Source of the DNA: Tetrapyrgos nigripes
Taxonomy: Eukaryota > Basidiomycota > Agaricomycetes > Agaricales > Campanellaceae
Direction of reading: 5' to 3'
Assembly (NCBI GenBank): GCA_013368315.1
Contig: JAACJM010000088.1
Location: 248,001-312,000 of the forward strand
DNA length: 64,000 bases
Position numbers and translations under genes: made by a program. The notes beneath the pieces were generated by a model. The model was not told the origin of the DNA. It ran no database searches and saw only the letters and a program-made list of their open reading frames with translations. This document shows positions 56,431 through 64,000 of the stretch, piece after piece (position 1 is the first letter of the stretch; every line of letters begins with the position of its first letter).

Positions 56431-57365
56431 TGAAAAAGGCAGGTCGCTTACAAAGGCGCTCTAGTCACGTGTGGCCAAGGTTCAACCGTCGCTTTTTATA
56501 AAGGAGCTTCTAAGGTTATAACCCCGATATTTTGTAAAACTTTTATTAAAAAACTGTGTCCTGGCTTGGGTTTCACAACAAAATTGATGTATCTCTTCCC
56601 AATAGCTTCAAGACAAGAAACGTGAGCTTGCATGCGCTGTCCTCAGTGGTGACAAGATCAAAAATATGAGGCTTGGCTTGGATGACCTGATGGCCTTGTT
56701 CTGACCTGGTGCGGGCAACAAAGACGACAACAATTAGGTCTGTTTGCAATGTGTTTATGAAACCTAACAAGAATCTGTAGATATTCTTTTGCTCTATCTT
56801 GGGCTAGTCATCCTCAAAATCATCTAATGGACTGTATACTAGACGCAATATCTCCATATATCTAAGCACACAGTAATAGACAACACATCTTGTATCCTTC
56901 TTGGCAATAGTGCTATGTAGACATTCTTACACGCATTCTGTCGGATTATAAGACACAATTGAAGGTATCGTAACGACGAGCCATTCGTTTAGGAGATGTA
57001 TCCTTTTGCGAGGAGATATTCGGTTATGATTCGAACGCTTTCTGTGATGTTGGTCTTTGCAGTGTTGATGTGGATCTTGGGGTTTGCAGGAGCTTCGTAC
57101 GAGGCAGATACAGCTGTTTGCATATTCTGGAGGTTGCGAACTCTGGTAAACCTATTTGTTGGTATGCTCCTTTTTTGTTCCCATATTTCAGGGTCTTAAC
57201 GAATTTTATCGGTGGGTAAAGCCTTCCGAAGCTTGCGGATATAGAATGACAAAGCCACCAGCCGCTTGCGCCATGGAAATATAAATAGCTAGCTAGCCTT
57301 GAAACGAAGGAGGTCACAGAGGAGACTTTGACTCGGACATGTACAGTCGCGCGCTGTTGAGAGGG

Positions 57366-57898
57366 TAGTGTTGTAAGCGGTCCAGCTCGACTCCGGCTAG
57401 CCGACGAGCCGAGCCGGTTTTTGAGCCGCGGCTTGGCTCCAGCTCAGAGTCGGTTAGAGTTGACATTAATGAGCAGAAAATTATTGAGTGAAAGAAGCGC
57501 ATAATGGTCTCTGAAGTACGAGAGGGATCTAAGCTATCATAAGCCACGACTTTCTAAGCCTTTGACGCATGTCGGAAGGACTTTTGCAATTGAAAGACCC
57601 GTCGCGAATATTCGCTCTGTCTATATTTGGTATATTCCCATGGGCAATTTAACCCCGAGTTCCCTGGAAATGGTATATCTACTTGCTCACAAAGTAGATA
57701 TGCTATCCGATGACTGGGCCATGCTTTTTCAGAGCTTAATTTATCCTTGAGGCCATACACCGTACACCTTCTCCCAACCTCCTGGCCATAAGCGATTTTG
57801 CACCGGCTCTAAATGACTCGAGTCGGAGTCGAGTCGATTTTTCGGCTTTTTGCAAGAGCCGAGCCGGAGCGGACCGTAGCCGAACCGTTACAACACTA
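57366..57898. mobile_element. hAT-like non-autonomous element, 533 bp
   Basis: The ends are perfect inverted repeats, TAGTGTTGTAA and TTACAACACTA. The 8-bp target duplication TGAGAGGG is at 57358-57365 and 57899-57906. Block A has a single TGAGAGGG at 23931-23938, the empty site. Inside, sub-terminal repeats of GAGCCGAGCCGG type occur near both ends. No transposase is encoded. Terminal sequence and 8-bp duplication fit the hAT superfamily. Confidence 0.92.
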
Positions 57899-58399
57899 TG
57901 AGAGGGATGTATCATATTTACTGCAATACTCGGATCATTTCAAAGTTTGTTTCGTTCCTCTCTGAGGCTCTTCTTGACCTTTTTAGTTGGCTCAAAGGGG
58001 GGAAAAACACGAAACAGGCGGCAATGAGTGAGAACGAAGACTAAGTCAAGGGAAGAGAACTTGAGAAGGGACGACAGGATGTGACAGAATGAGTTGACAG
58101 TCGGTGTCCTCGGGAATGGATATAGGGGTACTTCCATATATGGAGTCGTGAACTTTAGGACAATTCCTGTCAGTCTAAAGTTGGTCTAAAGGTTCGAACA
58201 GCGCGCACAAGTCTGAATGTAAAGGGCTATTAGAATTGTTAGCTTTTTATAGGCTTGCATGGTCCACCAGATCAGACGAGATGCTGGTTCTTGACTGGTT
58301 CATATCTTCGTGCAAATCCACCGTGCTTCAAGTTGGCTTCAAGTTTCTCTCCAGGATTGTCGTCTACATTCCCTGGCTGTTTTTCGCTAATTTCATTGA

Positions 58400-58869
58400 A
58401 ATGTCAATGAAATTCCACGTGCGGAGGAGGAAGTCAGGTGAAATTGCACCTGTCAATTCCGTTCACTGTGGCAAACAAGGTGCAAGTCTGGGTAGGGACG
58501 TCGACAACGTCAACCAACCGTCAACGGTCCAATTCAAGACAACTCGTAGCATCTCCTTTGGGAATAATGCATGTTGGACAGACTTCTCGAAAGTCCAAAA
58601 ACGCGTTACAGATGAACTACTAGAGACATGCTTGTGCAGATTTTTCTATTGTACCTGGGATGGGGGTGTTATCCTAGAGAATGTTCTGCATACTTCACTT
58701 CAATCTTATGAAGGGCTGAGACGTTTGGACGTAATTGACCGCTTGGACAAAGTCTCTCAGCCCTGAACGGCGAAGTTGCACGAAAGGTATAAAAGTCTAC
58801 CTCCAAAAGCCCTTTTTCCTCACTCGAACAGTACTTCCCAGTCGTTCAAGCATCTCCCTCTCAGAAATC
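58400..58869 (+). promoter_or_regulatory. Promoter of hydrophobin 4
   Basis: TATAAAA at 58788-58794, about 76 bp before the ATG. It is nearly identical to the hydrophobin 3 promoter, including CTCGAAAGTCCAAAAACGCG and a GGACGTAATTGACC block, but has a 6-bp GTCGAC insertion near 58499-58504. Confidence 0.6.
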
Positions 58870-59331
58870 ATGCAGTTCAAGATCCTCACCATCTCTGCCC
58901 TCGCCACCCTTGCGGTTGCCACAGACCCCACGCCTGCTAGCCAGTGCAACACCGGAGGCCTCCAATGTAGGCTATGCCTTCCTCATCTCCGTCATTGTCC
59001 TTACTGACTTGTTCGTGCTCGTCGTTATCCCTGATCGCCCCGCTACTAGGCTGCAACAGCGTTCAGACTACTCCCACCGGCATTGTCCCAAGCCTCCTCG
59101 GATTGCTCGGCATCGTTCTTGGAGCCGTCGATGTCCCAATCGGCTTAACGTGCAACCCAATTTCCGTCATTGGCATTGGAGGAAACTCCTGCACTGCTCA
59201 GCCCGTTTGCTGCCAGAACAACAGCTTCAGTAAGGTCGCTTTCCCTTGTACTTTTGACTAGTATTGATGTATTTCTTCTTCTAGACGGCATCGTTGCCCT
59301 TGGATGCTCCCCTGTTAACCTCAACCTCTAA
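58870..59331 (+). CDS. Class I hydrophobin 4 (block B)
   Basis: Three exons run from ATG 58870 to stop 59329-59331 and encode about 107 residues. The signal peptide is MQFKILTISALATLAVAT and the mature start DPTPASQC. All eight Cys keep the class I spacing. The N-terminal half matches hydrophobin 2 (DPTPASQ, and no deletion as in hydrophobin 3), while the promoter, introns and 3' end match hydrophobin 3. The third loop is GIVPSLLGLLGIVLGAVDVP. It lies about 425 bp upstream of allantoinase copy B. Splice sites are canonical and it appears functional. Confidence 0.93.
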
Positions 59332-59755
59332 ACGCGCTCGCCCCATGATCTTCGGGACAATTGTAGGACAGATGCTTCACTCGAGTCTTCTCAATAGTCT
59401 GTTACTGTATATCGTTGACGGATTTGGATGAATAAGTAAATGCAAGAAGTCTTCACAAAATACCTCGGGAATCCCTCTCTGGTTTCACTCAAATTTTCCC
59501 GACCTAACCCTGATCACCATGTACTTGGAAGTACAAGCCCTCGTTTCAGAGTGACTTTAAGTTTGAGTTATGCATCTCTACGTACCTTGCCGGGGGAACC
59601 ATTTCGAATTAAATGGACTGCAAGCAAACTGGGGTCATTGATTCCCTGCATGCGCATCAATTCGACTGTTTTTCTTGTACTTGAGATCGTGGACTGAGGG
59701 CCGAAAGTTCTCGCTTTTATAGTGGAATAAGGATTGCAGAAACGTAAGTTGAACA

Positions 59756-61171
59756 ATGACCACCATCTGCACCGGCGACAAAGTCGTCCTTCCCACCTCT
59801 CCCACTCCCCAACCCGCAACCATCATCATCTCCAACGCCTCTGGCAAAATCGTCGAGATCGTTCCTCAACGTCTTTCCAAAGATCACTTTTCCTCATCGT
59901 CTTATCGCACCCCCATCAACTTCATCGATGCCCAATCCTCCCTCATCCTCCCCGGCCTCGTAGACGCCCACGTCCACCTAAACGAACCCGGCCGCACAGA
60001 CTGGGAAGGATTCTACACCGGAACCCGTGCAGCCGCTTCAGGCGGCGTCACCACCGTCGTCGACATGCCTCTCAATTCCATTCCTCCTACTACCACCGTA
60101 GAGAACTTCGAGATCAAAAAAACAACGACAAAAGGCCAATGTTTCACCGATGTAGCGTTTTGGGGTGGGGTTATACCTGGAAATGAGGGCGATTTGAAGG
60201 CGTTGGTGGATAGAGGGGTTAAGGGGTTCAAGTGTTTTTTGATAGAGAGTGGGGTGGAGGAATTTCCTTGTGTGAAGGAGGAGGATTTGCACAAGGCTAT
60301 GAAGGTTTTGCAGGATACGGATGTTCCGCTTTTGTTTCATGCTGAATTGGACGTGGGCGATGATCACCCTCACCCTCAAGAAGAAGACTCCACGTTATAT
60401 TCAACGTTCCTCAACTCCCGTCCTCAAAAACTCGAAACAGACGCTATAGCCTTGATAACAACCCTCCAAAAAACATACCCCTCCCTACGATGTCACATCG
60501 TCCACCTCTCCGCATCCAACGCTTTACCCCTCATACGCCAAGCTCGTGCTGCGTATCCTAATAACCTAACAATCGAAACCTGCTTCCACTACCTCTGTCT
60601 CTCCTCCCTCTCCATCCCCAACGGACACCCCGAATTCAAATGTTGTCCTCCCATTCGGGAAGAGTGGAATAGGGATCTACTTTGGGAAGCTCTTAAAGAC
60701 GGGACGATTGATTTTGTTGTATCGGATCACTCTCCTTGTGTTTCTGAATTGAAGAATTTGGATACGGGGGATGTTATGGGTGCGTGGGGAGGGATTAGTA
60801 CGTTGGGGTTGGGACTTGGGCTTTTGTGGACAGAGGCGCGGGGAGAGGGAGAGGGACAGAAGAGGGACGTTACTATTGCGCAAATAGTGGATTGGCTTTG
60901 TTGGAAACCAGCTATACACGCAGGGTTAGGGGATAGGAAAGGCAAATTAGAAGTAGGGTTTGACGGGGATTTGGTTATTTGGGATGAAGAGGCGGAATGG
61001 GAGGTTAGGGAGGAGGAGTTGAGGTTTAAAAATAGGGTGTCACCGTATGTTACGAAGAGAAAGAGATTGAGGGGGAGGGTAAGAAAGACGTTTGTGAGGG
61101 GGAATTTGGTGTTTGAGTTTGATGGGGAGGGGGAGGGAAGGTTTGGGGAGCCGGTGGGGGAATTATTGTAG
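59756..61171 (+). CDS. DAL1: Allantoinase, copy B
   Basis: A 471-codon intronless frame with the same metal-site set as copy A: HVHLNEPGR, the GVKGFKCFLIESG lysine, FHAELD, HIVHLSA and SDHSPC. The five amino-acid differences from copy A are Leu/Val in VEI(L/V)PQRL, Ala/Thr in KKTT(A/T)KGQ, Gly/Asp in VGD(G/D)HPHP, Ile/Val in GD(I/V)MGAW and Gln/Glu in GKL(Q/E)VGFDG. All are away from the metal ligands. The reaction is hydrolysis of allantoin to allantoate. It is followed by the convergent BTB-like gene. The close match with copy A means a recent duplication or gene conversion. Confidence 0.95.
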   Translation: MTTICTGDKVVLPTSPTPQPATIIISNASGKIVEIVPQRLSKDHFSSSSYRTPINFIDAQSSLILPGLVDAHVHLNEPGRTDWEGFYTGTRAAASGGVTTVVDMPLNSIPPTTTVENFEIKKTTTKGQCFTDVAFWGGVIPGNEGDLKALVDRGVKGFKCFLIESGVEEFPCVKEEDLHKAMKVLQDTDVPLLFHAELDVGDDHPHPQEEDSTLYSTFLNSRPQKLETDAIALITTLQKTYPSLRCHIVHLSASNALPLIRQARAAYPNNLTIETCFHYLCLSSLSIPNGHPEFKCCPPIREEWNRDLLWEALKDGTIDFVVSDHSPCVSELKNLDTGDVMGAWGGISTLGLGLGLLWTEARGEGEGQKRDVTIAQIVDWLCWKPAIHAGLGDRKGKLEVGFDGDLVIWDEEAEWEVREEELRFKNRVSPYVTKRKRLRGRVRKTFVRGNLVFEFDGEGEGRFGEPVGELL

Positions 61172-61209
61172 GATTACTTGGTATGTATTACTGTCAAGTT
61201 AGTGTAATG

Positions 61210-61854
61210 TACTACATGTATTCCTGACCCTTTCAAACAATTACAACTTGAAGACATCAGATAACTTGCGAGTAACGAGCCCGAGTTACAGTCCACATAT
61301 ATTTACTTACACTATATACGAGTCAAGTCTCAAAGGGTAAACTTCATTGGTCAACTTGAGTATATGTTTATTCTTGATTTATTTACCATTGCTCTACATT
61401 TCTACGAGTCGTCAATGACAAGGTGATGGGTAAGAGTCAAGACTAAGTACAAACTAAGTAGTAAGTAACCTACACACGACGCGACTTGGACGCGACTTCA
61501 AAACGCGACGCGTCACCACGCGTGTTTTGGTTTTGGTTTTGCGCATACGTCGACTGGACTGACGAAGAGGTTCTAGTTTCTAGTTTTCTTTTGATTTACA
61601 TGCCATTGCCACGACCGATGACAGTTACCTGTAAACTGTAACCGCCAAATTGAACCGGGGCGTGACAATGCGAACTCGATCGTACGTGTAAAGGAAGACG
61701 GCCTGTCCATGAGTCAAGGTACTAGGGTTGTGACTTGCCTGCGTAATTCCTAGACTGTTTGCAGACCTCTCTGACTAAGTAATACATAGTGGCAGGTCTT
61801 GGGCAGGTCCAGCGAACGAGGTGGAAAAAGTTGACAATTTTGGTTGACTAAAAG
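61210..61854. other. Spacer between allantoinase B and the BTB-like gene
   Basis: This is the uninterrupted counterpart of 29021-29285 plus 34505-34880. It preserves the CpG-rich stretch at 61481-61530 (GACGCGACTTGGACGCGACT), the place where block A took the copia element. No gene seen. Confidence 0.7.
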
Positions 61855-62700
61855 TTACTTTGTAAATAGCGCCTTTTCTACCGCCTTTACATCCTCTAAT
61901 TCAACTCTAAATTCCTCATCCACCACAGTCCCGACCTCCGCGTATGAAGGGATAAATTCAACTGAACCAAACACCTCTTGACCACAGTCCTGACAAGTAA
62001 TGCACGCTGAAGTTACAGACACACTACATTTGCCACACTTCAAGTTCAAGCCTTTGCTCAGTGAGACATATCGAGCATTGGAAGCCCTGCCCTCTCGTGC
62101 TTTTTTCTGTATTTCTTCTCGCAACCTGAAAATGCTTATACTGGCGGCATATCCAATCATCTCCACATCGTCCTTGGTTGGCATTTGCGTCTGTAGTACT
62201 AGATTGATATAGCCGGAGCGAAGCCATTCATGAGCGTGAAACCTCCGTCCCATCTCAACACTCTCAGTTGCCTCGAACGGAATGGATATCTCGTCGATGG
62301 CGAGCTCTCGAGCATCCAGGAATCGCCATTGAGTAGCCAGCTTCAATACGGATTTCCACTCGGAGAGAGAGAGGTCCCACTCTTCTTTGCGTATTTTTCT
62401 GAGAAACCGGTCACGACTGTGGAATTCAATAGGCATTTGAAGCCAAAAGTACGTACTGACTACTGGTCAAACTTAAGCGGGCCTCCACCAGTAACTACCG
62501 GTCTTGCTAGCAAATCTACATGATGGCCTCCACGAGACTTGGTATGATCTATACATCATCCCCTCTATGCCACCTGGTCCATGGTTCATTTTTTGTGTGA
62601 TATGCCGCACATCTTTGAAGGGCGAGGTGAGACAAGTCTCATCTTTGACATCGACAAGGTCGCTGTTCGTTGCCGGCATCTCAGTACTTGCCAAGCTCAT
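61855..62700 (-). CDS. BTB-type Agaricomycete protein (C-terminal region clear)
   Basis: The main minus-strand exon (62436 to 61855) reads DLSLSEWKSVLKLATQWRFL, DARELAIDEISIPFEATESV and FHAHEWLRSGYINLVLQT. These form the helical 'W-x-x-V-L-x-L-A-x-x-W-x-F ... R-x-x-A-I ... G-x-x-x-x-x-x-W-L-x-x-A-Y' region that follows the BTB fold in a large Agaricomycete family. A zinc-ribbon-like CGKCSVSVTSACITCQDCG (two C-x2-C pairs) comes next, and the stop is at 61855. An upstream frame at 62473-62700 (from MSLASTEMPATNSDLVDVKD) may supply the N terminus, but a normal BTB core (H-K-x-x-L, F-x-x-M) is not visible, so the gene may be truncated or I may be missing exons. Role unknown. Confidence 0.55.
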
Positions 62701-62862
62701 TTCACAGAAAATGTTCGGAGCACAATGAATGTATAGTATTAAATCAAGGTCAAATCAAGGAGACCAAACTGTCCAACCCAACCAACTGACTACGTCGATA
62801 CTGAGTATTGTCCAACCAAGAAACTAGATATCATTAATGAAGAGAGCGAGGGAGCGGAACGC

Positions 62863-63311
62863 TTAGAGGTTGATGTTGATGGGAGTGCAGCCAAGGGCAA
62901 TGACGCCGTCTGTAAGAGGGCAGAGCGTCAGACATTGCAATGAATTGAGGGGCAATAGTGAACTTACTGAAGCTGTTGTTCGTGCAGCAGACGGGCTGAG
63001 CAGTGCAGGAGTTTCCTCCAACGCCAATGACAGAAATTGGAGTGCACGTTATGCCGACTTGGGCAGTGATATCTCCAATGACAATGCCAAGCAAACCCGC
63101 GAGAGTAGTAGCAGTGCTGGAGCTGCCAGATTGGACGCTGTTGCAGCACTACAAAGGAAAAGCGTCAACATTGAGGTCAAGCAGATATCAGCAAACGTCG
63201 AATACTTACTTGCAGTGAGCCAGTGTTGCATTGATCTGTTTGACGAACTTCAAGGGGTGTGGCAGCCGCAAGGGAAGCGAGGGCAGCGACGGTGAGGAAT
63301 TTGAACTGCAT
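62863..63311 (-). CDS. Class I hydrophobin 5
   Basis: Three exons on the minus strand (63311-63210, 63148-62968, 62909-62863) encode about 109 residues. The signal peptide is [18 protein letters not shown], followed by PLEVRQTDQ and the eight Cys in the same C-x6-CC-x32-C-x12-C-x5-CC-x12-C spacing, ending TPININL. Both introns are at the same places as in the four plus-strand genes. It is the most diverged member (third loop [29 protein letters not shown]) and its promoter shares none of the duplicated blocks. It is therefore an older paralogue, possibly under different control. It appears functional. Confidence 0.93.
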
Positions 63312-63411
63312 GATGAGAGAGTGTTGTTGGTTTGGAAAGGACCGGTGAACTTGAAAGACTGTGAGTTGTTCGAGTGAAGAAAGTGGGCATCTCGCTGGGG
63401 TATTTATACGT
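63312..63411 (-). promoter_or_regulatory. Core promoter of hydrophobin 5
   Basis: TATAAATA on the minus strand at 63401-63408, about 90 bp before the ATG. The leader is CACTCGAACAACTCACAG-like, similar in opening to the CACTCGAACAGTAC leader of the other hydrophobin genes. Confidence 0.6.
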
Positions 63412-64000
63412 TTTGTGACTTGTCGGCTGGACCTCGAACGGAATCACAGCAAGACAAAAAATTTGTTCGGTATGAGCGGAATTATACGATATACATCAGA
63501 TTCAGATGTCAATCATAACGCATAAGCTCAATATAAGATGGCTTGGACCAGAATATTAATCTAGAAGACACTGCTGACGAGAAAAGCGGAATTCTTGGGC
63601 GGTCAACGTTTCAACAGCCATTGGCTGGCGTGATAGAGTTTCATTGGAGAATTCGTAGGAATTTGATCCCAGAAGGACTACTCGAAGGTCAGGAAGAAGT
63701 TTTCAGCATATAGACACCAAGGGGGTGGCGAGCGAGGGGGTGGCGAGCGAGGGGGTGGCGAGCGAGGGGGTGGCGAGCGAGGGGTGGCGAGCGTACTAGT
63801 TTTCAAGGCTACTATTCGCTTCATCCTTGGGAGACGTCAATTTGTGTAATGCCTGAACACGGGTTGAAGGGAGTATTATGGCGGCTTTTGACTGGACTTA
63901 GCGGGAGCTTTAAGACAGATGAGGATGTGTGCGAATGCAGGATACTGAAGGTTATGACGATGAGCGTTCCAAGCGAGGGACTGGTAGATCGGTACAACTT
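63412..64000. other. Upstream DNA of hydrophobin 5
   Basis: No gene seen. It contains the minisatellite at 63721-63793. Likely promoter DNA of hydrophobin 5 or of a gene beyond the window. Confidence 0.4.
63721..63793. repeat. 15-bp minisatellite, about 4.9 copies
   Basis: The unit GGGGGTGGCGAGCGA is repeated in tandem; the first four copies are identical and the last has one G fewer. Confidence 0.97.

Larger units (their letters stand above)
56566..61880 (+). repeat. Segmental duplication, block B
   Basis: Collinear with block A (see 23149-34900), from the last exon of the helicase fragment to the 3' end of the BTB-like gene. It lacks both insertions of block A but carries one of its own at 57366-57898. 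The junction on the left is abrupt at about 56566 (TGGGTTTCACAACAAAATTG). Confidence 0.9.

Noticed and set aside
57314..57760. Short frames inside the hAT-like element
   Set aside because: Too short for any transposase and without its motifs; the element is non-autonomous.

Overview
The window looks like nuclear DNA of a mushroom-forming basidiomycete (Agaricomycetes). Genes are cut by many short introns (about 45-95 bp), there are five class I hydrophobin genes with the same three-exon layout, and the mobile DNA includes Plavaka-type transposons, DUF6698-like genes and Ty1/copia elements typical of these fungi. I saw no tRNA or rRNA gene and no CRISPR array. All exon joins and family names come from reading the sequence by eye, without searches.

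Layout. 1-7.4 kb is ordinary gene-rich DNA: the start of a UBA-like gene running off the left edge, a tRNA-dihydrouridine synthase (DUS3), serine palmitoyltransferase subunit 2 (LCB2) and a small U1-type zinc-finger gene. 7.4-15.8 kb is sparser: a decayed gene fragment, an unrecognised multi-exon gene on the minus strand, and a short-chain dehydrogenase/reductase with an internally deleted copy beside it. 16-19 kb holds two tandem hydrophobin genes. 19.4-22.4 kb is a MYND-finger gene, cut at its 5' end and split by a 1.14-kb insertion with 23-bp flanking direct repeats.

From 22.4 kb the window is built from duplicated blocks. Block A (about 23.15-34.9 kb) and block B (about 56.57-61.9 kb) share the end of a SNF2-type helicase gene, a hydrophobin gene, an allantoinase gene and downstream DNA reaching the 3' end of a BTB-like gene. 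Block A was later opened by a 1.8-kb insertion and a 5.2-kb copia retrotransposon. Block B was opened by a 533-bp hAT-like element with perfect 8-bp target duplications; block A keeps the empty site. A third, decayed copy of the helicase end lies at 52.0-53.2 kb.

Between the blocks (35-51.5 kb) is a nest of transposons. A Plavaka-type transposase gene (minus strand, 48.7 to 35.75 kb) is split by about 8.5 kb of foreign DNA. Inside that is a 6.76-kb TIR transposon with 8-bp target duplications, and inside that a 1.64-kb Tc1/mariner element with 461-bp inverted repeats. A 233-bp TA-flanked mini-element sits separately in the Plavaka tail. A broken DUF6698-like gene lies next door.

How the genes relate. 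The housekeeping genes serve tRNA modification, sphingolipid synthesis and purine-nitrogen recovery. The hydrophobins are secreted, self-assembling wall and surface proteins. Hydrophobin and allantoinase travel together only because they were duplicated as one block; nothing shows a shared function. Where copies can be compared, the copy beside mobile DNA has lost many CpG sites to TpG/CpA, while both allantoinase genes and all five hydrophobins remain open. That pattern fits methylation-linked decay of repeats.
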